A stretch of 64,000 nucleotides of DNA from Desulfuromonas thiophila (GCF_900101955.1 NZ_FNAQ01000001.1:186001-250000), one strand, 5' to 3'; shown: positions 31,614-40,766, numbered from the stretch's first letter. Program-made: numbers and translations. The notes: generated by a model not told the origin, from the letters alone.

Positions 31614-34199
31614 TCATGACGGACAGACCGGCTGGAAAAAATCCTGAATGAAGACCTGTAGGCTGGCACTGTCACCGGTCAGACGACGGGCCGGCGGCAG
31701 GGAGTCGAGAAAGATGCGGCCATAGGATCGGCTGGTGACGCGTCGGTCGAGAATCAGCACCAGACCGCGGTCTTGCTGATGGCGGATCAGGCGGCCAAAC
31801 CCCTGCTTGAGGCGGATGACCGCCTGGGGCACGGTGTAGAGCATGAAAGGATCCCTGCCGCTGGCGCTGATGGCTTCGCAGCGGGCCAGTTGAATGGGTT
31901 CGGTTGGGACACGAAAGGGCAAGCGGGTGATGATGACCAGTTGCAGGGCGGCGCCAGGAACGTCAACGCCTTCCCAGAACGAATCGGTGCCAAACAGCAC
32001 CTGACGTGGCTGGTCGACAAATTGTTGCAGCAGCTGATGGCGGCCGTGCTGGCCCTGTTGCAGACAGGTCAGGCCCTGGGCTTGCAGGGGCGGTTCCAGG
32101 GCGTTGTAGAGGCTGCGCAGCAGGCCATAGGCAGTAAATAGCACGAAGGCATTGCCGCCGGCGGCAACCAGGCTGCGTTCGATCAGGGGCTGAATCTGGC
32201 GGGCGAAATCGGGATGGGTCGGCTCGACCAGGTCGGTCGGAATGGCGATGACGGCCTGGTGGGCGAAGTCGAATGGCGAGTCGAGTTGCAGGCAGCGCAG
32301 CCGGGCTGCGTCACAGCGGTCGAGTCCGCTGCGGTGGAGAAAATAGTTGAAGGAACGACCGACACTGAGGGTGGCGCTGGTTAGAATGACGGTGCGGAAG
32401 CGGTCGTAAAGGGCATGTTGTAACTGGCTGGCCACGTTGATGGGAGCGCCATTAAGGCACAGAAAGGGCTCATCACGCAGGCCGCGAGGTTGTTGAACCT
32501 CGACCCAGATACACAGCTGGCTGTCGCCATTAAGCAGAACGGTCAGATCCGTAGCGGCAGCCGTCAGGCGCTGTGACATCGCGCGCACGTCGATGGTGGT
32601 AGCGGCCAGAGCTACCTGGCTTTCGTCATCCAGCTGGCGGGTCAGCTGCAGCAGCTCGTCAAGTCGTCGCGCCAGCTGCAGACTGGTTGCCGTGAGGGGG
32701 AGCAGATTCTGGCGCAGATCCTGCCACTGTGGCTGGGACTGGTGCTCCGGCGTCAGGCGCCAGCTGCCGCCCTGGCCTTGACCACAGAAGTTGCCACACA
32801 GTTGCGCGAAGCGCTGCCGGCTGGTGTGTTGCAGCTGTTCGAGCTGTGGCAGCAGAATGTGCCCCTGTTGCATCAGGTTCTCGCGCAGCTGTGGCGCGCG
32901 TGACTCCATCTGAATGAGCCAGCGTAACAGGAGACCTCGTTCGGGCTTGCGCGTCGGTGCCAGCCGCTGCAGGACGCGGCTAAAGCTGTAGGGGCTTACC
33001 CGCAGGGAAAAATGGCGTGTAGCGGCATCCTCCAGATGGTGGGCTTCGTCCATGACCACCCGACTGTAGGGCGGTAGAACCGCACTGCTGCTGTAGTTGC
33101 CTGTTTGGCTGCGCACGGCCAGATCTGACAGCAGCAGGGCGTGATTGACCACCAGAATGTTGGCCTGGCTGGCCTGGCGGCGGGCGCGGTGGAAAAAACA
33201 GCGGCCGTGGAAGGGGCACTGGTGGCGGGGGCACTGGTCGGCTTCGCAGCAGACTTCCTGCCATAGCTCGGCGCTGGGCGGTTGCGCCAGGTCATCGCGA
33301 CTGCCGGCTGCGGCGCTTTCGGCCCAATGACGCAGGTTGGCCAGCTCTTGCTGTTGGCCTGTGCGGAACAGATCGGGTTCGAGGTTGCACTGTTGCAACC
33401 GGCGCAGGCAGAGATAGTTGTTGCGGCCTTTGACCAGCACGGCTCGGGGCGGATCGTCCAGGCAGTGGTGCAGCAGTGGCAGATCCTTGCTGAGCAGTTG
33501 CTGCTGCAAATTGATTGTGTTGGTCGAAATGACAATGGTTTCGTCGTGGCGTTCAGCCCACAGGGCGCAGGGCAGCAGATAGGCCAGACTTTTACCGGTG
33601 CCGGTGCCGGCTTCAATGACGGTCAGCAGGTTGGCGTTGAGGGCGGCGGTGATCTGGCGCGCCATGGTTTGTTGCTGGGGGCGGTCCTCGTAGCCACCGA
33701 CCTGGTTGGCCAGATGGCCGTCGGCGCTGAAATGCTGTCGTACCAGGGTCGGGTCAAGGCCGGGTAGTGGTACGGTTTTGTCGTTATCCACAAGCGCCCT
33801 GATGTTTTCCACCGGGTTGTCCACAAGGTGTAAGGCCAGGCCGCGGTCAGCCAATTCGCGCGCCAAATCCTGTTCAGCTGCCGTCGGAGAGAGGTCGCCG
33901 GATGGATGATTATGGATCAGGATGGCGCTGTGGGGGGGTGGCTCCGGCCGGGACAGCAGCGCCAGCAGATCGCTGGTAGTCAGGGGTTGCACCCTTTGCA
34001 GCTGCTGGCTGGCATCGGTTTGACCAATACAATACAGGGCGTTTCCAGCATTTTCGTCGATGATTTGGCGCAATTGAGCAATGCAATGCGATGGATAGAC
34101 GTCTTGGGGGGACTGGTCACTCACGGGTTCAGGCTTTGGTTGAGGGGAACGGTGGTTGCGGTCGACGCGGACCTGGCGATGGCCAGAGGTCGTTACCAT
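31614..34199 (-). CDS. JAMM (RadC-like) domain fused to DinG-type DNA helicase
   Basis: An 861-residue fusion. Residues about 38-135 form a RadC-like JAMM domain with IHNHPSGDLSPT (H96 and H98), where the usual S-x-x-D ending is T-x-x-E. The rest is an XPD/DinG superfamily 2 helicase: Walker A EAGTGTGKS (196-204), an iron-sulfur domain with C264 and C323, C328, C334 in the spacing of DinG, DEAH at 384-387, and QGFGRLIRH near the C terminus. DinG unwinds 5'-to-3', including R-loops and G-quadruplexes. The ATG at 34199 has a weak ribosome site, and no other Met is near, so a GTG start is possible. It is divergent from the iscU-like gene. The fused domain may be a peptidase or merely a binding module. 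Confidence 0.9.
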   Translation of the reverse strand: MVTTSGHRQVRVDRNHRSPQPKPEPVSDQSPQDVYPSHCIAQLRQIIDENAGNALYCIGQTDASQQLQRVQPLTTSDLLALLSRPEPPPHSAILIHNHPSGDLSPTAAEQDLARELADRGLALHLVDNPVENIRALVDNDKTVPLPGLDPTLVRQHFSADGHLANQVGGYEDRPQQQTMARQITAALNANLLTVIEAGTGTGKSLAYLLPCALWAERHDETIVISTNTINLQQQLLSKDLPLLHHCLDDPPRAVLVKGRNNYLCLRRLQQCNLEPDLFRTGQQQELANLRHWAESAAAGSRDDLAQPPSAELWQEVCCEADQCPRHQCPFHGRCFFHRARRQASQANILVVNHALLLSDLAVRSQTGNYSSSAVLPPYSRVVMDEAHHLEDAATRHFSLRVSPYSFSRVLQRLAPTRKPERGLLLRWLIQMESRAPQLRENLMQQGHILLPQLEQLQHTSRQRFAQLCGNFCGQGQGGSWRLTPEHQSQPQWQDLRQNLLPLTATSLQLARRLDELLQLTRQLDDESQVALAATTIDVRAMSQRLTAAATDLTVLLNGDSQLCIWVEVQQPRGLRDEPFLCLNGAPINVASQLQHALYDRFRTVILTSATLSVGRSFNYFLHRSGLDRCDAARLRCLQLDSPFDFAHQAVIAIPTDLVEPTHPDFARQIQPLIERSLVAAGGNAFVLFTAYGLLRSLYNALEPPLQAQGLTCLQQGQHGRHQLLQQFVDQPRQVLFGTDSFWEGVDVPGAALQLVIITRLPFRVPTEPIQLARCEAISASGRDPFMLYTVPQAVIRLKQGFGRLIRHQQDRGLVLILDRRVTSRSYGRIFLDSLPPARRLTGDSASLQVFIQDFFQPVCPS

Positions 34200-34342
34200 A
34201 TCACCAAGAAGGCTGAAGAGGGTTTTTTTTGTCGAGGTGCGCCAGGCTTGACGGTTGCAGTTGGGCGGAGTAAGATCGCCCGCCAGAATCCAGACGGTCA
34301 GACTCGGAAAACAGGGCTGGTCGGGAAAGGAAAGGTCAGGCG

Positions 34343-34741
34343 ATGTATACCGATAAAGTGATGGATCATTTTTCCAATCCGCGCAACGTGGGGCAGATTG
34401 ACAATCCCAACGTTGTTGTCAAGGTCGGTGACCCCGGCTGTGGCGATGCGGTGTTGATTTTTCTGAAAATCGAAAACGATATCATCGTTGACATCAAATA
34501 CCGGGTTTATGGATGTGGTGCTGCCATTGCCACCACCTCGATGGCCAGTACCTTGGTAAAAGGCAAGACGTTGACCGATGCGCTGGAAGTGACTGACGAG
34601 CGTGTGGCTGAGGCCCTCGGTGGCCTGCCCGAGAGCAAGATGCACTGCTCCAATCTGGCGGCGACGGCGATTCGGGCCGCGGTCACCCGTTACCTGCATC
34701 CGCCGGAGGTCAAGGCGGGTGGTGAAGGCAGCGGAAACTGA
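34343..34741 (+). CDS. IscU/NifU-type iron-sulfur scaffold protein
   Basis: A 132-residue scaffold on which Fe-S clusters are built before transfer. The three ligand cysteines are present: C33 (GDPGCGDA), C58 (VYGCGAAIA) and C102 (KMHCSNLA), and the N terminus YTDKVMDHFSNPRNVG is the family hallmark. It stands alone: no cysteine desulfurase (iscS/nifS) gene is adjacent. It is divergent from a Fe-S helicase gene and close to the Fe-S-rich complex I operon. The C-terminal tail is short and polar. Because it is single, I leave the symbol open between iscU and a nifU-N-like paralogue. Confidence 0.9.
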   Translation: MYTDKVMDHFSNPRNVGQIDNPNVVVKVGDPGCGDAVLIFLKIENDIIVDIKYRVYGCGAAIATTSMASTLVKGKTLTDALEVTDERVAEALGGLPESKMHCSNLAATAIRAAVTRYLHPPEVKAGGEGSGN

Positions 34742-34793
34742 CCGCCTGCCGCCGACCTTCGGTCGGGCAAATGAATTGAATATCCTCCCACAG

Positions 34794-34830
34794 AGGGCCC
34801 CGCCGGAACGATTTCCTGCGGGGCCCTTTT
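34794..34830 (+). terminator. Terminator after the IscU-like gene
   Basis: AGGGCCCCGC (34794-34803) pairs perfectly with GCGGGGCCCT (34818-34827), followed by TTTT. A second small hairpin, CCGACC-TTC-GGTCGG, lies before it at about 34753-34767. The stem can also act for the convergent minus-strand gene, though the T tract there is poor. Confidence 0.85.
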
Positions 34831-34834
34831 GATT

Positions 34835-35737
34835 TCAGTGCCAGGGGAAGTCTTCCAATGCCTGGTGCAAGCCGTTGGTCAGGGAGGTGGGTTGCAGGGC
34901 GAAAGTGTCGCACCAGCGCTGATCGTCGCAGCAGTTGCCGGCCAGCAGCAAGTCAATCTGTTCTACTGTTACCGGATAGGAGGACAGGTGTTGCAGGGGG
35001 CGGCTGAGCCAACGCATCAGGCTGGCCGGCTGATGCAGTTTGAGTGGTGGTTTTTTGCCAAGGGCCAGGGCTACGGCATCAATCAATTCATTGTAGCTAA
35101 GCCGATCCGGGCCGCAGCAGGGGTAGGTTTGTCCGTGGCTGTCTGGTTGCTCCAGGGCGGAGACAAAGGCTCCGGCGATGTCGTCAACCGCGACTGGAGC
35201 CAGCGGGTAGCGGCCATCACCGATGACTGGCACCGCCGGCAGCAGGCGGACCTGCTGGGCCAGCATGCGAGTGAAGGCACCCTGCCGGCCGTAGATCAGC
35301 GAGGGACGGAAGATGGTCCAGTCCAACGCGCTCTGGCGCACCAGTTCCTCGGCGCGGCCCTTGCTGTCACAGTAGCCGCTGGGACTGCCGCTGCGAGCGC
35401 CATTGGCACTCATATGCAGATAACGACGGATGCCGGCCCGCTGGGCGGCGGCCAGCACCCGTCGGCTGGCCTCGACGTGGAGGCGCTGGTAGGTAATATT
35501 CTGTTGCGGGTACTGGCGGATGATGCCGACCAGATGGATGGCGGCTTGGCAACCGGCGGCGGCACGGTCGAGGCTGGTATCATCCAGCACGTCGCCGGTA
35601 AAGGCAAGGGCCCCATGGGCGGGGGGCAGGGCATTCGGGCGGCGCACCAGGCAGTGAACCTGGTGGCCATGATGCAGCAGGCAGGTCAGGACGGCTTGAC
35701 CGACAAAACCGGTGGCGCCGGTGAGAAGGATTTTCAT
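34835..35737 (-). CDS. NAD(P)-binding epimerase/dehydratase-like protein (NDUFA9 type)
   Basis: A 300-residue extended short-chain dehydrogenase-fold protein. The Rossmann motif is LLTGATGFVG (4-13). The segments AIHLVGIIRQ, YLHMSANGAR and WTIFRPSLIYG are typical of the atypical NmrA/NDUFA9 group, whose bacterial members sometimes lie near respiratory genes. The usual YxxxK is seen as YCDSKGRAEE. NDUFA9 is an accessory subunit of mitochondrial complex I that binds NADPH. Here the gene is divergent from the nuoA-N operon, so a link with quinone or complex I is a reasonable inference but not shown. GGAGG precedes the ATG at 35737. Confidence 0.82.
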   Translation of the reverse strand: MKILLTGATGFVGQAVLTCLLHHGHQVHCLVRRPNALPPAHGALAFTGDVLDDTSLDRAAAGCQAAIHLVGIIRQYPQQNITYQRLHVEASRRVLAAAQRAGIRRYLHMSANGARSGSPSGYCDSKGRAEELVRQSALDWTIFRPSLIYGRQGAFTRMLAQQVRLLPAVPVIGDGRYPLAPVAVDDIAGAFVSALEQPDSHGQTYPCCGPDRLSYNELIDAVALALGKKPPLKLHQPASLMRWLSRPLQHLSSYPVTVEQIDLLLAGNCCDDQRWCDTFALQPTSLTNGLHQALEDFPWH

Positions 35738-36075
35738 GGTAGGCCTCCGTCGCTGGAGCGGATGGGAATCGGAAGTAGACAGGTTTTCTGCCTCTGGCTG
35801 CCGGGCAGTATAACAGGCTTTCGAACTGGGCCAAGCGGCCATTTTGCGGGCTGTCCGGAGCTGCTTCGGAAGGGGTCTGAAGACCAGCTAAAATCAGGGA
35901 CAAGCATTCTGTAACAACCTGAAATAACATGAGTCAGTAGTGGATCTACTGCATACAGTATACCCTATTTTTCCCTTGACAAAGGCAGTCGATTGACCTA
36001 ACGTGCACGACGCTGAAACCACTGGTTGCGGCCTGCCAAGTCCCGAAGTCAACCCTGTCTGGAGGAGCTGTTTTC
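35738..36075. other. Intergenic region upstream of the nuo operon
   Basis: About 340 bp without a gene. It should hold the promoter for nuo and the divergent NDUFA9-like gene. A sigma-70-like pair for nuo is listed separately. A short partly symmetric stretch, ACAGTATACC, occurs near 35955-35964. Open frames here are shadows. Confidence 0.5.
35976..36004 (+). promoter_or_regulatory. Candidate sigma-70 promoter of the nuo operon
   Basis: TTGACA (35976-35981), then 17 bases, then TAACGT (35999-36004), about 70 bases before the nuoA start codon. The -35 is perfect; the -10 is weak. Confidence 0.45.
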
Positions 36076-36432
36076 ATGCTAGAGAGTTATCTGCCGATAC
36101 TCGTCCTCATAGCCCTCGCCGTCCTGTTCGCTCTGGGATCCGTTGTTTTTTCATTCATTTTCGGACCCAAAAAGCCCAGCGCGGTCAAGCTGGCTCCCTA
36201 CGAGTGTGGGATGCCGCTCTTCGGAACGGCGCGCGAGCGTTTTTCCGTCAAGTTCTACATTGTCGCCATGTTGTTTATTCTGTTCGACATTGAAGCGGTA
36301 TTTCTCTATCCCTGGGCGGTGGTGTTTAAGCGGCTGGGCATGTTCGGCTTTATCGAAATGGGTGTTTTTATCCTGATTTTGCTGGTGGGTTACGTTTACG
36401 TCTGGAAAAAAGGAGCGCTGGAATGGGAGTGA
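36076..36432 (+). CDS. nuoA: NADH:quinone oxidoreductase subunit A
   Basis: Small membrane subunit of complex I, 118 residues with three helices. The conserved loop [20 protein letters not shown] and the following [13 protein letters not shown] are diagnostic of NuoA. It is the first gene of an eleven-gene operon nuoABCDHIJKLMN. GGAGG sits ten bases before the ATG. The last ten bases overlap the start of nuoB. Confidence 0.97.
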   Translation: MLESYLPILVLIALAVLFALGSVVFSFIFGPKKPSAVKLAPYECGMPLFGTARERFSVKFYIVAMLFILFDIEAVFLYPWAVVFKRLGMFGFIEMGVFILILLVGYVYVWKKGALEWE

Positions 36433-36965
36433 ATCAGCAGGAGATTGCGCCGTCCCTGGCGGAACACAACAATGTGCTGGGCAACAATATCCTGACCGCG
36501 TCTCTCGATAAGCTGGTGAACTGGTCGCGGTCACGGTCGCTGTGGCCGATGACCTTCGGTCTGGCCTGCTGTGCCATTGAGATGATGGCGGCCGGCGCGG
36601 CCCGTTTCGACCTTGACCGGCTGGGGGTTCTGTTTCGGGCGTCACCCCGCCAGGCTGATGTCATCATTATTGCCGGTACCGTGACCCACAAGATGATGCC
36701 GGTTATCCGTACTGTCTACGAGCAGATGCCCGAGCCCAAATATGTCATTGCCATGGGGGCCTGCGCCTCATCTGGCGGCGTGTTCGATACCTACAGCGTG
36801 CTGCAGGGCATTGATCAGGAGCTGCCGGTGGATGTCTATGTGCCCGGTTGTCCGCCGCGGCCCGAAGGACTGCTGTATGGTCTGATCAAGCTGCAGGAAA
36901 AGATCATGCGGGAACGGAACAGTTTCGGTGCCGCCATTGGCGCCGGCCAGGTCATTCGCGGATAG
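36423..36965 (+). CDS. nuoB: NADH:quinone oxidoreductase subunit B
   Basis: Carries the terminal 4Fe-4S cluster N2 that passes electrons to quinone. The 180-residue protein has the four ligand cysteines in [20 protein letters not shown] and VPGCPPRPE. The start overlaps nuoA. The N-terminal 25 residues are variable, and the core starts near [16 protein letters not shown]. Peripheral arm, cytoplasmic side. Confidence 0.97.
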   Translation: MGVNQQEIAPSLAEHNNVLGNNILTASLDKLVNWSRSRSLWPMTFGLACCAIEMMAAGAARFDLDRLGVLFRASPRQADVIIIAGTVTHKMMPVIRTVYEQMPEPKYVIAMGACASSGGVFDTYSVLQGIDQELPVDVYVPGCPPRPEGLLYGLIKLQEKIMRERNSFGAAIGAGQVIRG

Positions 36966-37018
36966 AGATTCATTCTTGAAACGCACCGCCTGGCGGTTGC
37001 GGATGAGGGTAAGGGACT

Positions 37019-37498
37019 ATGAGTCAAGCTGTCGTTGCAAAGCTGAAGGAAGCCTTCCCGGCTGCGGTCGGGTCGGTGCGGGAGCATCGCGGCGAGTGGA
37101 CGGTGGTTGTCGACCGCGCGCAGGTTGTTGCTGTTTGCCGTTATCTTAAGGAACAGGCTGGTTACAATTTCCTTTGTGACCTCTGTGGTGTGGACTATCT
37201 CGGTCGCCAGCCGCGTTTCGAGGTGGTCTACAATCTTTACAACATTGCCACCAAAGAGCGGCTGCGCCTGAAGGTTCAGGTGCCCGAGGCGGACGCCTGC
37301 GTTGAAACCGTGTCGGGGGTCTGGAGTACGGCCAACTGGCATGAGCGGGAGTGCTGGGACCTGCTTGGTATTCGCTTTGCCAGCCACCCGGATTTGCGGC
37401 GTATTCTGATGCCGGACAACTGGCAGGGCCACCCCCTGCGTAAGGACTACCCGCTGCAGGGGCCCGGTCGTGAGCCTTACCAGGGACGTCTTTCCTGA
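37019..37498 (+). CDS. nuoC: NADH:quinone oxidoreductase subunit C
   Basis: Peripheral-arm subunit of 159 residues without cofactors. The C-terminal signature is RECWDLLGIRFASHPDLRRIL, followed by GHPLRKDYPLQG. Separate nuoC and nuoD genes, as here, contrast with the fused nuoCD of E. coli. It begins 53 bp after nuoB with GAGGGTAAGGG upstream. Confidence 0.95.
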   Translation: MSQAVVAKLKEAFPAAVGSVREHRGEWTVVVDRAQVVAVCRYLKEQAGYNFLCDLCGVDYLGRQPRFEVVYNLYNIATKERLRLKVQVPEADACVETVSGVWSTANWHERECWDLLGIRFASHPDLRRILMPDNWQGHPLRKDYPLQGPGREPYQGRLS

Positions 37499-37537
37499 TT
37501 GATCACTGCCGGGCACTTCAACTGACGAGGCTTTCCT

Positions 37538-38716
37538 ATGGCTAAAAAAGATATCATGACAATCAATATGGGCCCTCAGCACCCCTCGACCCACGGGGTG
37601 TTGCAGCTGGTCCTAGAGCTTGATGGCGAAACCGTTGTCGATGCGGTGCCGCACATTGGTTTTTTGCATCGCGGGGTAGAGAAGCTGGCGGAGAATCGCA
37701 GCTACCACCGGGCATTGCCGCTGACCGATCGGCTCGACTATCTGGCGCCAATGAGTAACAACCTGGGCTATGTGCTGGCTGTGGAGAAGCTGCTGGGCAT
37801 CACGGACCTGATCCCTGAGCGTGCCAAGGTGGTGCGGGTCATGATGGCGGAGCTGACCCGCATCAAGAGTCACCTGGTCTGGCTGGCGACTCACGCGCTT
37901 GATATCGGCGCCATGACGGTATTTCTCTACTGCTTCCGTGAGCGCGAAGCCATCATGGATATGTACGAGAAGCTGTCCGGTGCCCGCATGACATCCAACT
38001 ATTTCCGTGTTGGTGGTCTGTCGCAGGATCTGCCCGAGGGCTTCGAGGCCGATGTGCGGACCTTTATTGATGCCATGCCAGGTCATATTGAAACCTATGA
38101 AGGCTTGCTGACTGGCAACAAGATCTGGCAGAAGCGTACGATCGGTGTGGCGACGATCGATGCTGCTGCCGCTATTGATGTCGGCTTGAGCGGGCCCGCC
38201 CTGCGCGCTAGTGGCGTCGATTGGGATCTGCGGCGCGACAACCCCTACAGTGGCTATGAGGATTATGAATTCAAGGTTGTGACCCGCAGTGGTGGTGACA
38301 CCTTCGATCGCTACAAGGTGCGGCTCGACGAAATGCGCGAATCCTGCAAGATCATTCGCCAGGCCCTTGATAAGCTTAAGCCCGGCCCCATTTTGGCCGA
38401 TGCGCCGGGTGTCTGTTTGCCGGCAAAGAAGGATGTGGTCAGCAGTATTGAGGGGCTGATTCATCACTTCAAGCTGATCACTGACGGCTTCAAGCCCGAG
38501 GCGGGCGAGGTCTACCAGGGAATCGAGGCCCCCAAGGGGGAACTTGGCTACTATCTGGTTTCCGATGGTTCAGCTCAACCCTACCGCATGAAGATCCGGC
38601 CACCATCGTTTGTGAATCTGCAGGCCCTGCCCCAGATGGTCCGGGGCGCGCTGTTGGCTGATGTTATTGCCGCCATCGGAACCCTGGACATCGTTCTGGG
38701 TGAAATCGACCGTTGA
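37538..38716 (+). CDS. nuoD: NADH:quinone oxidoreductase subunit D
   Basis: The 49-kDa-type subunit that forms the quinone-binding chamber with NuoB; related to the large subunit of NiFe hydrogenases but without the metal cysteines. The 392-residue protein has NMGPQHPSTHGVLQ, HIGFLHRGVEKLAE and the C-terminal SVNLQALPQM-type stretch (here FVNLQALPQM), ending in GTLDIVLGEIDR. Length and ends match NuoD. AACTGACGAGG precedes the ATG. Confidence 0.97.
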   Translation: MAKKDIMTINMGPQHPSTHGVLQLVLELDGETVVDAVPHIGFLHRGVEKLAENRSYHRALPLTDRLDYLAPMSNNLGYVLAVEKLLGITDLIPERAKVVRVMMAELTRIKSHLVWLATHALDIGAMTVFLYCFREREAIMDMYEKLSGARMTSNYFRVGGLSQDLPEGFEADVRTFIDAMPGHIETYEGLLTGNKIWQKRTIGVATIDAAAAIDVGLSGPALRASGVDWDLRRDNPYSGYEDYEFKVVTRSGGDTFDRYKVRLDEMRESCKIIRQALDKLKPGPILADAPGVCLPAKKDVVSSIEGLIHHFKLITDGFKPEAGEVYQGIEAPKGELGYYLVSDGSAQPYRMKIRPPSFVNLQALPQMVRGALLADVIAAIGTLDIVLGEIDR

Positions 38717-38781
38717 TCGTTTCCGTCGGTGCGGCCTGCTGGCCTGGCGGTGGAATAAACCGATAGAGAAAGAGGAAGATC

Positions 38782-39795
38782 ATGCCTGAGATGCTTAGCC
38801 TCTCGAACGACCCCCTCCTGTTTGTCGCGGTGATGCTGGCCAAGATTCTGGCGGTGTTCGTCGTCGTCATCCTGATCGTGGCTTACGCTACCTACGCCGA
38901 GCGCAAGATCATTGGCCACATGCAGACGCGTCTTGGCCCGACCATGACCGGGCCGCTGGGGCTGTTGCAGCCGATTGCCGATGGATTGAAGCTGTTTTTC
39001 AAGGAGGACATCATCCCGGCTCAGGCCAGCAAGGTGGCCTTTGTGCTGGCGCCGATGATGATTCTGGTGCCAGCTTTCATCACCATCGCGGTGGTGCCTT
39101 TTGGTGGTGATATCGAGGTTGGTGGCTATCGTGTTCCGCTGCAGATAGCTGATCTGAATGTCGGTATCCTCTATGTTCTGGCCATGGCCGGCCTGGGGGT
39201 CTATGGCATTGTTCTGGCTGGTTGGGCCTCCAATAACAAGTATTCCCTTCTTGGTGGCGTGCGTTCCGCTGCGCAGATGATCTCCTATGAACTCGCGGCA
39301 GGCCTCTCGATCATCGCTGTGTTCATGCTGGCAGAAACCCTGAGCCTGCGCGGTATCGTTGCAGCCCAGTCCGGTTCGGTAATGAACTGGTACATTTTTT
39401 CACAGCCGCTGGCCTTCGTGTTGTTTGTGATTACCTCCATGGCTGAGGTCAACCGGACGCCCTTTGACTTGCCGGAAGCAGAAACCGAACTGGTTTCAGG
39501 TTTTTGCACCGAATATTCGTCGATGAAGTACGCCCTGTTCTTCATGGCTGAATATGCCAACATGGTGGTCGTATCGGCTATCGCATCCACACTGTTTCTG
39601 GGTGGTCCGGCCGGCCCGTTTCCCGGTGCCGTCAATCTGCTGCTGAAGGTGTTCGGATTCATGTTCTTCTTTATCTGGGTCCGGGCCACGATGCCGCGAG
39701 TGAAATATAACCAGTTGATGTTCATGGGCTGGAAGGTGTTTCTGCCGCTGGCGCTGCTGAACATTGTCGTGACCGGAATCGTGCTGGTGCTCTAG
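38782..39795 (+). CDS. nuoH: NADH:quinone oxidoreductase subunit H
   Basis: Membrane subunit next to the quinone chamber, 337 residues and eight helices. Diagnostic loops are ERKIIGHMQTRLGP, GVYGIVLAGWASNNKYSLLG and MAEVNRTPFDLPEAETELVSG in outline. It follows nuoD directly: the nuoE, nuoF and nuoG genes that normally lie between are absent. GAAAGAGGAAG precedes the ATG at 38782. Confidence 0.97.
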   Translation: MPEMLSLSNDPLLFVAVMLAKILAVFVVVILIVAYATYAERKIIGHMQTRLGPTMTGPLGLLQPIADGLKLFFKEDIIPAQASKVAFVLAPMMILVPAFITIAVVPFGGDIEVGGYRVPLQIADLNVGILYVLAMAGLGVYGIVLAGWASNNKYSLLGGVRSAAQMISYELAAGLSIIAVFMLAETLSLRGIVAAQSGSVMNWYIFSQPLAFVLFVITSMAEVNRTPFDLPEAETELVSGFCTEYSSMKYALFFMAEYANMVVVSAIASTLFLGGPAGPFPGAVNLLLKVFGFMFFFIWVRATMPRVKYNQLMFMGWKVFLPLALLNIVVTGIVLVL

Positions 39796-39828
39796 TCGCT
39801 GGCCAACATCGATACAAAGGAACAACCC

Positions 39829-40224
39829 ATGATCAAAGAATTTATCCAGGGCCTGAGCATCACCGCCAAGCATCTTTTGCCGGGTCATTCCACGACGGTC
39901 GAATATCCCAAGGTCAAGTTGCAGCCGTCAGAACGCTTCCGTGGCCTGCATCGGTTGGTGCCAGCGCATAACCGCGAGAAATGTGTCGCCTGCTACCTGT
40001 GTCCGACCGTCTGTCCGGCCAAATGTATTACGGTAGAAGCGGCTGAGGACGAAAACGGCCTGAAATATCCGACGGTCTACCAGATTGACATGCTGCGTTG
40101 CATTTTCTGTGGCTACTGTGTTGAAGCCTGTCCTGTTGAAGCCATCGAAATGACAGGAGAGTATGAGCTGGCCAATTACACGCGGGAAGATTTCTGTTTC
40201 AGCAAAGATCGCCTGCTTAAATAA
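39829..40224 (+). CDS. nuoI: NADH:quinone oxidoreductase subunit I
   Basis: Ferredoxin-like subunit with clusters N6a and N6b, 131 residues. The two 4Fe-4S motifs are CVACYLCPTVCP and CIFCGYCVEACP. With nuoEFG missing, these clusters are the likely entry point for electrons from an external donor such as ferredoxin or another dehydrogenase. It is slightly shorter than the common 160-180 residues, mainly at the C terminus. Confidence 0.96.
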   Translation: MIKEFIQGLSITAKHLLPGHSTTVEYPKVKLQPSERFRGLHRLVPAHNREKCVACYLCPTVCPAKCITVEAAEDENGLKYPTVYQIDMLRCIFCGYCVEACPVEAIEMTGEYELANYTREDFCFSKDRLLK

Positions 40225-40244
40225 ACGGTAGAGGAGCCTTACTC

Positions 40245-40757
40245 ATGGATCTGTTGCAGCAGCTGTTTTTTTATCTGGTTGCGCTGGTGACTCTGGTTTC
40301 CGGCTTTCTGGTCATTCGGTGCAAAAACCCCATCAATAGCGCCATATCCCTTGTGATGACCTTTTTCTGCCTGGCGGTGTTTTATGTGATGCTGCATGCG
40401 CCCTTCATGGCGGCGGTACAGATCATGGTTTACGCCGGTGCCATCATGGTGCTGATCATGTTTGTTATTATGCTGCTCAATCTGGGCTCTGAAGTGGTGG
40501 GACGATACCGCCACGCGGTGACGGGAGCACTGGTGGCGGGTGGATTGCTGTTGCTGCAACTGCTGATTCTGGTCAAGCAGGGCGGTGTCAGTCCTACGGG
40601 CGGTACCATCAACGCCCAGACGGTCGAAGCGGTCGGCCATACCGAGTTGATTGGTTTTGCCATGTTCACCGATTTTCTGTTGCCGTTTGAAATCGCATCC
40701 ATTCTGTTGCTGGTGGCCATTGTCGGTGCAGTGGTGCTGGCCAAGCGGGAGGTCTAG
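40245..40757 (+). CDS. nuoJ: NADH:quinone oxidoreductase subunit J
   Basis: Membrane subunit of 170 residues with five helices. Family marks are INSAISLVMTFFCLAVFYVML and MVYAGAIMVLIMFVIMLLN, with the conserved pi-bulge helix around YAGAIMVL. GAGGAGCC precedes the ATG, 20 bp after nuoI. Confidence 0.95.
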   Translation: MDLLQQLFFYLVALVTLVSGFLVIRCKNPINSAISLVMTFFCLAVFYVMLHAPFMAAVQIMVYAGAIMVLIMFVIMLLNLGSEVVGRYRHAVTGALVAGGLLLLQLLILVKQGGVSPTGGTINAQTVEAVGHTELIGFAMFTDFLLPFEIASILLLVAIVGAVVLAKREV

Positions 40758-40766
40758 GGGGCGTTT

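Noticed and set aside
31061-31675. 204-codon minus-strand frame between the helicase and protease genes
   Set aside because: It crosses a terminator and the protease start, lacks a ribosome site and has Pro/Arg/Ser-rich shadow composition.
4755-35922. TGTAACAACCTG shared near 4755 and 35911
   Set aside because: A 12-base match between two places in 64 kb is expected by chance, and flanks do not match.
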